NCBI GenBank assembly: GCA_010279815.1 | Contig: QEOQ01000316.1 | Location: 1,059,418 to 1,123,417, forward strand | DNA: 64,000 nucleotides | Direction of reading: 5' to 3' | From: Brachionus plicatilis | Lineage: Eukaryota; Rotifera; Eurotatoria; Ploima; Brachionidae | Shown: piece after piece, positions 53,504-64,000 of the stretch | Position numbering within the stretch: the first letter of the stretch is position 1 | Layout of the letters: every line of letters starts with the position of its first letter | Program-made: the position numbers and the translations under genes | The notes under the pieces: model-generated | The model's database searches: none | What the model was told of the DNA's origin: nothing | The model's input: only the letters and a program-made list of their open reading frames with translations

Positions 53504-54650
53504 TTAATTGCTGAACAGTTTTTTAGAATTTTTTTGACTTTTGTTTTGAGCTGAAAAAAAACCTAAATCTACTCTGCTTGTCTCATTAGTGAACAAAGCG
53601 TAAGTTTTTGTTTTTGATTTAGAATTAATTTGTTCTGGATTATTTTTGAAGCCATTTATCAAATTTGGATAATTTCTTCGGCTAATATCTTGACTCGGTT
53701 GCTTATCTTGACTCAGATTTAAATATTGAATATTCGTTAAAGTTTCAACGGGATTATGCAACTCTGGATTTTCGTTTTGTATCCTGATCCAATGATCGTA
53801 ATACTTAGAAGCGTTAAAATAAGATAGCACAGTGCCAACAAAACATATATTCGGATACATGACATTTAGCTGTTTCCAATTTCTTGGCAATTTTTTTGAT
53901 TCGGGCATAGTCGAACGCGCCAACAAAAAGTCTAATGTGTAGCGCTGTTTTGTACTGTGCCTATTTTCTTTTCTTGCTTGTTCTTCTATTGATGAATGTG
54001 AATTTATTTGGTTATTGGACAAATTCATTTCTTGATCGTTGCTCATCTTTTTGGATATTTCAATGCTGTTCTCTTCTCTAAATGGAGTTAAAATAGAGCC
54101 AAACGGATTTGACGAAGACACGCCGCACCCTATTGAATTTTCTGTGCATGATCTAGTCAACGTTTTTTTCTTTGGATTTGAAGCATTTTTTTGGCTCATT
54201 TTCGGCAAAACAATCTTAATTTTTATTATTAAATTAATTTAAAAAAAAATGATATTTAGTATTTAGCAAAAAAAAAAAAGGTAAAAAAAACTAAAAAAAA
54301 TCTACTTCTTTGCATGAATTTTTTGTGTACGAATTGATTAAAAGAATGGCAAAACTTCTCAGATCTTGACATTGATTTTTTATTCGCAACCAAACAATGC
54401 CATTTTGATTTTGGACTCCATGCAAATTGATCAAACATTTTGTCTCGGATTCGATGTCCTTTACTTTCGAGATAAAAAAATCCACATCTCCGATCTCTTT
54501 TTTATCCACATAGCATATACTAGTGGTGTTTGAGTCCAAATCTTTGTACCTTTTCAAATATTAAATTATAAATTAATAACTTGATTTGTTTGATTTGTAT
54601 GATTACTGCCAAATATGGTTAGTTGAGTGGTCGCACGACTGACTGAACAT
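53504..54650 (-). CDS. KH-like, eIF4E-binding translation factor (Mextli-like)
   Basis: Spliced model of three exons: 54650-54607, 54549-54306 and 54214-53504, phases 2 and 0, introns of 57 and 91 nt, 332 aa. Exon 2 encodes a KH-like fold with strands and helices VDFFISKVKDIESETKCLI ... GIVWLRIKN ... LRSFAILLINSY, although the GxxG loop is not canonical. Exon 3 is mostly disordered and contains YTLDFLL, a perfect YxxxxL-phi eIF4E-binding motif, followed by a second conserved-looking block (LPRNWKQLNVMYPN). KH plus YxxxxL-phi is the arrangement of Mextli, a protostome eIF4E-binding protein with an eIF4G-like role. The MIF4G domain of Mextli is not seen; exon 1 has an acceptor just upstream (54662), so earlier exons might exist. 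Each step after the motif is inference. Confidence 0.5.
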
Positions 54651-56591
<1,941 letters not shown>

Positions 56592-56944
56592 GGTTTTGTG
56601 AAATTCAGTAGAAAATGATAAAAAGGACAGAAAAAAACGTAAAAAAATTGAATAACTTTTTTTCTAAATATTTAAGCTAAATTCTGTAAATGCAGCTTAT
56701 TGCAACATTCAAAGTTGCACCAAATATCAAGGTCTGCTAAATCTGCAGAAATTAAATTTTAATGTAATCGAGCGTAGGGCATTTTGCAGAGATTTTGCAC
56801 ATCATTAGCAAACTGTTACAGTTGATACAACTTTGAATGTTGCACCATTCTCCATTCACAGAATTAATATTAAACTTTTAGAAAAAAAGATATTTAATTT
56901 TTTTACATTTTGTTCTGTTTTGCTGTTCTGAATTTCACAAAACC
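56592..56944. mobile_element. MITE, 353 bp, hAT-like
   Basis: Left arm GGTTTTGTGAAATTCAG is mirrored at the right end (CTGAATTTCACAAAACC). Arms of about 130 bp share TTGAATAACTTTTT-like and GCAACATTCAAAGTTG blocks. Flanking 8-mers CATATGAA (56584-56591) and CAGATGAA (56945-56952) differ at one base, as expected for an ageing 8-bp duplication. Same family as 3135-3450. Confidence 0.82.
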
Positions 56945-57241
56945 CAGATGAAGCAATTATGAATACATGACTAATTTTGAACTAAATGAAAAAAAGTTAT
57001 TCTAGTTTTTATATATTTTTATTAGTTTGTTCATGTGTCCTAACAAATCTATCACCCAAATTAAAAATTAAATTTGAGATTGTTAGTAATTTAAGTTTAT
57101 TTAAGGCCATGTGATACAAAATATTGGAGGGAGTGTCCTATTTTAGATTTGGAATTTAGACTGAACTGCTGAATTTTGGATTTTCTGTATTCTTTTATTA
57201 TTAGTTTCTGAAAGTTTTTAAATTTAGATCTCATTTTCTCT

Positions 57242-57476
57242 AGGAGAGTGAAGTTGGGAGCATTTTAATCTGGCGCAGAGCAATTTATTTAAAAATGTAT
57301 AAATTCCTATTGAAATATGATAACTTAGCAAAATTTTTGAATATTTAAATTTTAACAAAGTTTGTTAATTATTGTTAAAAATATTTTTTTATACCAATAT
57401 TCATTTTGAAAAAGTATTAATGTTTTATCTGAACCAAATTGCTGGGCTTTGAAAAATTGCTCCCAACTTCACTCTC
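57242..57476. mobile_element. Inverted-repeat element, 235 bp
   Basis: Ends carry GAGAGTGAAGTTGGGAGCA and its reverse complement (TGCTCCCAACTTCACTCTC). Flanked by the direct repeat TCATTTTCTCT (57231-57241 and 57477-57487). The 11-bp repeat is longer than for the other elements here, so the exact boundary is uncertain. It ends about 1 kb downstream of the CPEB-like gene's stop. Confidence 0.75.
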
Positions 57477-57487
57477 TCATTTTCTCT

Positions 57488-58441
57488 TCGAAAAATTATT
57501 TACTAAATATAACCTTGAATTAAAGCGTTTCTTAATTTCATCTATCATTGAAATAAAATTTAATTTAGAAATAAAATTTATTACAAAAAACTTGATTTCT
57601 TTTTTATTAGTGATTTTGTTTCCATAATTTCGCACAAACATAATTTTGTTCTGTTTTTATGTATCGAATTTTTCGTTACGCTTTAGTTGTAAATGGACAA
57701 ATGAATACATGCTAGATATTTTGGGCAATAAAAGAAAAACTTTTATTTAAGATAAATAATTAGAAATATATAGTTGTTTGTTTTTATTAAATAAATAAAT
57801 GAATAATTGATTAGTAATTGAGAAGTTAATTAGTTAAAATAAAATGATTTATTGAAGTTTTTTAAGTTTATAAATTGATATCATTTTAAGTTTTAAATAC
57901 AAAGTAGATTACAAAGTAGATTACAAATTACAAGCTAAATACATTTTTTAAGAAGATAAAAATAAAAATACACACAATTTAAATAAAAAAAAAAAAAAAA
58001 AGATAAAAGATTTCTCTAATTTTTGTTTGATAAAAATAAAGTCTTAAAAAAAATCGACTTGTTTTAGTTTTTGTTAAAAAAATTTCTGAACTCAAACACT
58101 TGCCTAAATTTACAATTATCAAAGTTTACTTTTAAAAATCTCTATAAAATAAAAAAAAAAATGCTGTAAAATTGAAAGTCCTTTAAATTAGCCATAGATT
58201 GATTGTCGCTCGTTAAAATATGAAAAATGACTGCTGTTGTTCGTTTTTGTTTTGATTTTGAATAAAGTCTTTTTTCATTTTTATAAAAAGCCGCGTTGAT
58301 TTGACGTTCGTTTTGTTTAGTTAAGTTTTAAAATAATGAGACTAAAGTTTAAAAAAATTTTGTTAAAAATTTCAACCTTAATTTAGGTTCTATGCTTAAG
58401 ATTTGTGCTTTGTGTGTGTTGTCAAGTTGCAAATGTTGTGC
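57488..58441. other. 3' flank of the CPEB1-like gene
   Basis: AT-rich non-coding DNA, probably including the CPEB-like 3' UTR. TTTTAT-type elements occur on the minus strand but are expected by chance in such DNA. Confidence 0.35.
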
Positions 58442-60475
58442 CTATTTTTCTTCTCGTTTTCTCATCAAAGGTTTGTGATTGCCCAGTTGTTGATTGTACG
58501 AGTGTTGTTTGTCCCAGCATGCACCGCAATAGTAATTGAAACACTGAAAGTCGCGACAAAAATAAATACCTTTGTCGTTGTAGCACAGACAGCATTGTAC
58601 GTCTTCAAGATACGGATCGATTTGAATGCGCTTGGAAAATTTTGACGACTGAATGTCGACAAATGCCGCACGTACAGCTCGCATAAAATTTTGCTGATGT
58701 GAAAACGTAACTCGTCCCGAACCAATCGGATACTTTAATTTGTCAATATCAATGCCAGCATATACAACACATCCGAATAGTTCGTTCATTATGTGAGCCA
58801 AGTCGCGAGCTGTCATTGTTCCGTGCAGATTTCCAACAAAAACAGTTTTTTTTGGATCCAATTCTTTGGGTGTGCATAGAGCAAAATTGTTATCAGCCAA
58901 TATCCATGGAATTATTTGAACCTCTTTGTTGCGCACTCTTCTAGTCGATATTTTAAAGTAATACTCGACTCTGTCGCGTCCATGCTGATAGTCTTCAATG
59001 CAATTGCCGACTAGAGAGCGCACCGAATATTCCGAATCATAAATGACATAAGCAAAGCCAGGACTTGAACGTTGTTTTTGCTCATTTTTTGAGTTGTTCT
59101 GAGAGCCCAGTGATCTTCGGCTATAGTTTGATGTCGACGACGACTGAGTGTCACAATCTGGATGAGATGACGCTGCCACTACTGCTGCTGCCGCTGCTGC
59201 CACTCCTGCTGCTGACATTCCCAACAAATTGTACTTTTCTTTGTTGGTCCACTCGACGCGACAAGGTCCAAAAAGACCGAACTCTTTTATTAGATCGTCT
59301 TCAGTGATGTCCCATGGCAGTCCGCCCACAAACACTTTTGTCGAGTAAACTATTGGTGTTTTGTATTGTTTGGCAGGCAATTTTCCTTTCCAACAGCATG
59401 TAGCCTCGCTTATTTGAGCAGCTGATCGATACTTTTTGGCAGCAGTTTCAATTGCTGTATTTATGGAACCATTTGATGCCGTTGTAGTCAAAAGTCCACC
59501 ACTTGAATTAGACGATGCTTGTGGCGTGTAGAAATTAAATTGTGAAAATGGTGTCGACTGTTCTGGCGATTTTTTGATCAGCAAGTCAAGAACCGATGAT
59601 TTTTGAGCGTTGCTGCTATTTTGACTGCAGTGACAATCTGCGTGTCTTGAGTTTGGCGAAGTAGATGCCGATGAGCCATTGCATGAATTGCAACTAGAAT
59701 TCGATAGGCCAGAAGACGACGATGTGGATGATGAGGACGATAGTGCTGCAACCGTGCATTCAGTTGGTATCACAGTTAGCTGAGTGCTGCTAGTAGTCGA
59801 ATTTGACGTGTGATTTATTAGAGGAGAATCGTCCATGAAAGCAAGCGTGTTTTTCAAGTCATCAAAGGTAAATGAACAATTGGCATCTTTTGGAGTTGTA
59901 GCAGCGTTTATTGGTGTCGTTGGGTTTGTTGGATTTGTTGGCGTTGTCTGTGTGTGTGCCTGTGCTCCCATTTGGTAGCTTCTTTTTGTGTGATGATGGT
60001 TTGAGCTAGAGCAATCTTTATTGTTGCAGTTGTTGCAAAAATTGTTGTTAAAATTCGATTGCTTGTTGTGATGAGAGCTTGATGATGATAGTGATGATGA
60101 TGATGATGATGGTGGCGCCTGTTGTGCATAGCTCAGCAATGAAGTTGATGCTGACTTGGACAAGCTACATTGATTGTGATGCGGATGAGTTGATGTCAAA
60201 TTTTGATATGAATTGTGATATTGATTGTATTGATTTTGTCGGTGAAAATTTTGACGATGGTTGTAAAAATTTGCATTGCTTTGCTGATGTTGGTGATGTT
60301 GATGTTGATGTTGTTGTTGTTGTTGATGATGGTGATGATGTTGATTTTGATGTTGATGATTAGGATGATTGTGATTATGATGAAAGTTGGGCATTGTACA
60401 TTGTTGTTGATTTGAATGATTCAATGATGAAGACTTGGGTGGGAACGAGAAGTCATAGCGGACAGCAGATTCCAT
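58442..60475 (-). CDS. CPEB1/Orb-type cytoplasmic polyadenylation element-binding protein
   Basis: Intronless, 677 aa, ATG at 60475. The N-terminal 370 residues are low complexity (His/Gln/Asn, Ser and Thr/Pro runs). The C-terminus has RRM1 from about 375 (KVFVGGLPWDITEDDL; GFAYVIYDSE), RRM2 from about 541 (KTVFVGNLHGT; YAGIDIDKLKYPIGSGRVTF), and the zinc-binding ZZ-type module (CCLCYNDKGIYFC ... CFNYYCGACWDKQH ... H) at about 625-670. GGLPWDITE, YYFKIS, KEVQIIPW and the KYPIGSGR block are of the CPEB1/Orb class rather than CPEB2-4. Known role: binding U-rich CPE elements in 3' UTRs to control poly(A) length and translation in oocytes and neurons. RRM1 carries an Ala/Ser-rich insertion of about 55 residues (about 417-471). 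Confidence 0.93.
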   Translation of the reverse strand: MESAVRYDFSFPPKSSSLNHSNQQQCTMPNFHHNHNHPNHQHQNQHHHHHQQQQQHQHQHHQHQQSNANFYNHRQNFHRQNQYNQYHNSYQNLTSTHPHHNQCSLSKSASTSLLSYAQQAPPSSSSSSLSSSSSHHNKQSNFNNNFCNNCNNKDCSSSNHHHTKRSYQMGAQAHTQTTPTNPTNPTTPINAATTPKDANCSFTFDDLKNTLAFMDDSPLINHTSNSTTSSTQLTVIPTECTVAALSSSSSTSSSSGLSNSSCNSCNGSSASTSPNSRHADCHCSQNSSNAQKSSVLDLLIKKSPEQSTPFSQFNFYTPQASSNSSGGLLTTTASNGSINTAIETAAKKYRSAAQISEATCCWKGKLPAKQYKTPIVYSTKVFVGGLPWDITEDDLIKEFGLFGPCRVEWTNKEKYNLLGMSAAGVAAAAAAVVAASSHPDCDTQSSSTSNYSRRSLGSQNNSKNEQKQRSSPGFAYVIYDSEYSVRSLVGNCIEDYQHGRDRVEYYFKISTRRVRNKEVQIIPWILADNNFALCTPKELDPKKTVFVGNLHGTMTARDLAHIMNELFGCVVYAGIDIDKLKYPIGSGRVTFSHQQNFMRAVRAAFVDIQSSKFSKRIQIDPYLEDVQCCLCYNDKGIYFCRDFQCFNYYCGACWDKQHSYNQQLGNHKPLMRKREEK

Positions 60476-60593
60476 TATCTATACTTTAAATATTAAAATC
60501 TTGATTGAATTTTAAAATTTATATCTTGGCTGATAAAATATATTTATCTTAAAAAAAGTTAAAAAATAGTAATTTTGTGTGTATGTGTGTGTA

Positions 60594-60625
<32 letters not shown>

Positions 60626-62220
60626 TGCTTGGTTACTAGAAAAAGGTTTAAAAGCTCAGTGAGCTTCTTTTCTTTTTTTTTTCTTTCTTCAAGAACAAAA
60701 AACCAAAACTTGAATCCATGCTTTTATCCAAGTGAAGTTTTGTTTCAAAAGCTTAGAGCTTTGAAAATTGAAAAAGTGAGAGAAATGGCGAGATGCAAAA
60801 AGAGAAGAAATTTTCTTTTAATTTTAACTTTAAAATTTTAAAATCAATGCGTTTATGTATAAAGAAGCGCATATATGTTTAAAAATGCGTTTGATTTTTC
60901 TTTTTGAACAATGTACACTCTCTAGATTGGTTTTTGATATTTGACTGATCCCATCTTGTTCACTTTTGTTTAGTCATTTGTTTTAGCTAAATTCAAATCT
61001 CACAAAATTTCAATTATTTCGTTTTTTTCTTAGTTTATAATCAGATAAATAGTATGACTAAGTATCTGTTTCGTTTAGATTTTTGCTATTTTTAACGATC
61101 TTCTTTTCTTTTAAATATTGAAAATTTTAAATAATTTAAGATTTTAACTAAAATTTTGTTGTCATTAATTTTATTCAATTTGAATTGATATTGTCTCTTT
61201 AAATAAAGAATATATTGAAAAATAAAATTTTAAAAATTTTTCAATATCTAATTTAGTTTCATGTGATCAGGTAAATTTTTTAAATAAAAAAAAATTATTT
61301 AAAAATAAACTAAAAATAACAATATGCGGTAAAAACTAAATTGAAATAATCAGAAAGAAAAATAACAAATAATTAACAAATGATCGTCTATTTTTTCTAA
61401 TTAGGCCACAAATAAAAGTTCGTCGTATTTATTAAAACTAGTAAAGATATATCTTAGGAATGCCGGAAATATTTTGAAAAATGCATCCCTAATATTCTAT
61501 TTTTAAAAAGATATGCTACATCTTAGGGTTCAGCAAATCGGCAAAAAAAAATCGGAAATAGCTTTGACAATATACTTTCATAATAGCCAGTACTTTTTTA
61601 AACATAATTTGTCTACATTGATACATTTTTTTGTGTTTTATTTGAAAAAATAAAGTAAATATTTTAACGCCGAACTAAAATTTCAAGAACTTGGTTTTGG
61701 TGTCCCAAAAATGTCCAGTGTCATCTTTTTATTTTTAAGTGTGATCTGTTTATGAAAGCCAAGTTCACTAAATGATTTTTAAATGATTGTAATTTGTTTG
61801 CTGTGTATTTGGTCAGTTAAAATTTCATAGTATGATTCGCAATATTAGTTTTATGAAATATTTAAGCGACAAAAGATTATTGTGTGAAAAAAAAAAAATT
61901 ATCAAATTTTATTAATTTTTTTAATCAAAAAATAATAATAATAATAATAATCATAATCATAACGTAAATAAATAGTAAATAATGAATAATATAATCGAGT
62001 CGTGCCCTAATGCGGATAACAATGCGGCATCAATGGACATTAGAAAAGAAATATGAATCCAAACAAGTAAACAGAGCAAAGAGATTTTTTTCAATAAAAA
62101 AACGAATATATTAACTAGAAACAGTCAACTTAAAAAAAAAAAAAAAATTAACTAAAAAAATAATAAGTCTCTTGTGTATTTGGTTAGTTAATCGAATACG
62201 AAAAACTCTTTGTCGTTACT
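60476..62220. other. Spacer between CPEB1-like and IMP-like genes
   Basis: 1.7 kb of AT-rich DNA holding the CPEB-like promoter and the IMP-like 3' UTR region. A GT/AC microsatellite lies at about 60576-60628, and an AAT-rich run at 61927-61953. The open frame starting in the GT tract is judged non-coding. Confidence 0.4.
60576..60628. repeat. (GT)n microsatellite
   Basis: About 26 dinucleotide units with a few AT interruptions, roughly 100 bp upstream of the CPEB1-like start codon. Confidence 0.9.
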
Positions 62221-64000
62221 TTAAGCTGATGATGCGGTTAAAACCGGTTGAGATGAAGACACTGAAGGTGATTGAGCTTGTTGTTGATGTTGCTGCTGTT
62301 CACTATTTGAATTGTTCAGCTGTTGTTGCTGTTGCTGCTGCTGCTGCTGTTGTTGTTGTTGTTGTTGTTGGTAATGTTGTTTTTTTGAATTTGTATTTTG
62401 TCTTCGATAAGAACTTGAATTGTTGTAATTGGCACCATTAGTCATTCTCATTTGAGAATGAACAACATGACCGTGCTGCTGAGCTAAAAATTGATTTTGA
62501 TGGTGAGACATGTAGTCCCTATGATTTATTTGAGCGCCGTAGTGTATAGGCGCTGCATGCAAATAGTGATTGATTGACATTGGCATTGGAGGTAATTGAT
62601 GAAGAGTGAAATTGTAAGCGGATGCGCCTCGACTTGATTGATTTACTAATGAAAAAATGCGTCGTTGGGCACATTGACTAGCTTGAAATGATCCGTATAT
62701 TCGAACTGTAACCGAATTGTCTGTTTGTTCACCGGTAATTTGTCGATCTTCATCATTCAATGTGGTGCTGGATGCGGCCGATTCAACACTAACTGCAATT
62801 TGTGCATTCTCAGCATTAGCATTGTTTGCTTCTTTGTCACCATCTTGTTCTTTGATTTCTTGATTTTGATGCATTTGTGTGACGTCTTCGGGCAGTTTAA
62901 TTGTTGCACCTGTTGTTCGCTGCAATTCACGAACATTTTTGCCCATTTTTCCAATAATGCGACCAACAATACTCGACGGAACTTGTATTTCGGCTCTAAG
63001 CTTAACATTGTCATCCGAAGCAAATCGTTCTTGTCTTATTTTGTCATAAATGTAATACTGTGCTTTCCATTGACTCTCTGGCGAACCTTGAATTACCACT
63101 TGACGTTCGACTGCTGTTTTACTTTCTTCGGCTGACATGGGTGTTATTTTAACCGATGCGCCAGATAGCTTTATTATATTTTTGATGTAAGAGCCTTTGG
63201 TGCCAATTATGGCACCCACAGCTATATTTGGTATATATAAATAGACAGTCTCTGTTTCTAGCGCTGTCTGATTGCCAATGTCATTTGCAGATTGTGCATG
63301 AGGTAGCTGATACATATTGGAAGTAGCTTGCTGCTGCATGCCACCATAATAATTACCATATGATATGTTTTGACTCGATTGAGCGGTCTGTTGAGAGTTT
63401 GATTGAGATGAATTTGTTGATTGATTATTGGCCGATGATGAAGCGGCTGCAGCAGCAGCGGCCGCAGTCGCAGCAGCAACAACTGATGCCGAATGTGGAG
63501 TTATTTGTGCTGATTGAGATTGATGATGATGGTGCTGCTGCTGTTGCTGTTGATGCTGTTGATGCTGTTGATGATGGTGAAGTTGATGTGAAATGTTTTG
63601 ATTTTGAGATTGGCTAGTGTGTGATGAATGTTGCTGTTGCTGCTGATGTTGCTGTTGATGATGATGATGATGATGCTGCTGATGTTGTTGTTGCTGTTGT
63701 TGTGCAGCAGCTGCAGCGGCAGCGGCGGCCGCAGCAGCAGCGGCAAAGCGAGCAGCTGAATTAGGCGGTGCAGCATTGAATGCAGCAGCAGCGGCAGCAG
63801 CAGCGGCAGCCGACGAAGCAGCAGCAGCAAATGCTGGCGGAGCCAATGGCAATGGTGGTATGCCTCCCATCATAATCGCTTGAGCTCCATATGTTTTTGT
63901 ATCATTTTCAAAAGCTGACTTTATTTTAGAATGAATTATTTCCAATGCTTTAATCATGTTCTCCAGCTCGCCTTTAACAGTTATAACACGTTCCACATTC
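62221..64000 (-). CDS. IGF2BP/IMP-type KH-domain RNA-binding protein (5' part outside window)
   Basis: Runs off the right edge; at least 593 codons without an intron, ending at TAA 62221. The first visible residues, ERVITVKGELENMIKAL and KIKSAFENDTK, fit the end of IMP KH2, and GIPPLPLAPP resembles the KH2-KH3 linker. KH3 follows (VYLYIPNIAVGAIIGTKGSY, GxxG = GTKG) and KH4 (IQVPSSIVGRIIGKMGKNV, GxxG = GKMG; ... VTVRIYGSFQASQCAQRRI). IMP proteins bind mRNAs in the cytoplasm and control localisation, stability and translation. Between KH2 and KH3 lies a very long insert of poly-Ala, poly-Gln and poly-His, and KH4 has an acidic/Asn insert of about 50 residues in its variable loop. The C-terminus ends in a polyQ tract. 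The RRMs and KH1 would lie beyond base 64000. Confidence 0.9.
   Translation of the reverse strand, partial: NVERVITVKGELENMIKALEIIHSKIKSAFENDTKTYGAQAIMMGGIPPLPLAPPAFAAAASSAAAAAAAAAAFNAAPPNSAARFAAAAAAAAAAAAAAQQQQQQHQQHHHHHHQQQHQQQQQHSSHTSQSQNQNISHQLHHHQQHQQHQQQQQQHHHHQSQSAQITPHSASVVAAATAAAAAAAASSSANNQSTNSSQSNSQQTAQSSQNISYGNYYGGMQQQATSNMYQLPHAQSANDIGNQTALETETVYLYIPNIAVGAIIGTKGSYIKNIIKLSGASVKITPMSAEESKTAVERQVVIQGSPESQWKAQYYIYDKIRQERFASDDNVKLRAEIQVPSSIVGRIIGKMGKNVRELQRTTGATIKLPEDVTQMHQNQEIKEQDGDKEANNANAENAQIAVSVESAASSTTLNDEDRQITGEQTDNSVTVRIYGSFQASQCAQRRIFSLVNQSSRGASAYNFTLHQLPPMPMSINHYLHAAPIHYGAQINHRDYMSHHQNQFLAQQHGHVVHSQMRMTNGANYNNSSSYRRQNTNSKKQHYQQQQQQQQQQQQQQQQQLNNSNSEQQQHQQQAQSPSVSSSQPVLTASSA

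Noticed and set aside
60079..60415. Plus-strand Met/Val/Asp-rich frames opposite the CPEB1-like gene
   Set aside because: Antisense shadows of His/Gln/Asn codon repeats.
63258..63830. Leu/Ile/Asn-rich frames within the IMP-like gene
   Set aside because: Frame-shifted readings of the poly-Gln/poly-Ala codons; the KH frame is clearly the real one.

Overview
The window is nuclear DNA from an animal. It is very AT-rich, with coding islands in long A/T-homopolymer spacers. Many genes have short introns (roughly 35-110 nt, GT..AG), while others are intronless. The gene set points to a protostome and, more narrowly, probably a spiralian (lophotrochozoan or rotifer-like) animal: a PKHD1L1/fibrocystin-L protein, a cytoplasmic intermediate-filament protein that still has a lamin-tail domain (the invertebrate type), a CPEB1/Orb-type regulator, an IGF2BP/IMP protein and a CDK5 activator. 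The species cannot be fixed from sequence alone.

Left part (1-9 kb). There is an intronless ENPP-type ectophosphodiesterase with a changed metal site (187-1626, +), a four-exon C-type lectin/EGF type I membrane receptor (1882-5077, +), and an intronless membrane-anchored Ras-like pseudo-GTPase (6413-7297, -). A tRNA-Ser(AGA) gene with a 37-nt intron sits at 9062-9180 (-).

Central part (9.3-27.1 kb). About 40 exons on the minus strand form one giant PKHD1L1-like gene: signal peptide, FN2-like module, IPT/TIG repeats, PA14, cupredoxin-like module, a second FN2-like module, more IPT repeats, two G8/beta-helix units, a dibasic cleavage site and a C-terminal membrane helix. Exon phases could be matched by eye across the whole 3' half and at the 5' end. 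Several MITEs lie in its introns.

From 27 to 32 kb there is a gene-poor stretch with a 681-bp hAT-like element. It is followed by a mitochondrial DEAD-box helicase (DDX28-like, +), a fucosyltransferase-like type II membrane protein (+), the last exons of an unrecognised minus-strand gene (36.6-36.9 kb), and a long spacer. Next come a CDK5R1/p35-like gene with a myristoylation start (42073-43860, +), a divergent intermediate-filament protein (46880-49048, -), a KH-like/eIF4E-binding (Mextli-like) gene (53504-54650, -), a CPEB1/Orb gene (58442-60475, -) and the C-terminal half of an IGF2BP/IMP gene running off the right edge (62221-64000, -). Three neighbouring genes at the right end therefore appear to act in mRNA translation and localisation control.

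Repeats. At least eight short non-autonomous inverted-repeat elements are visible. Six have 8-bp (or 8-9-bp) flanking duplications typical of the hAT superfamily, and several share GGCA-type ends.
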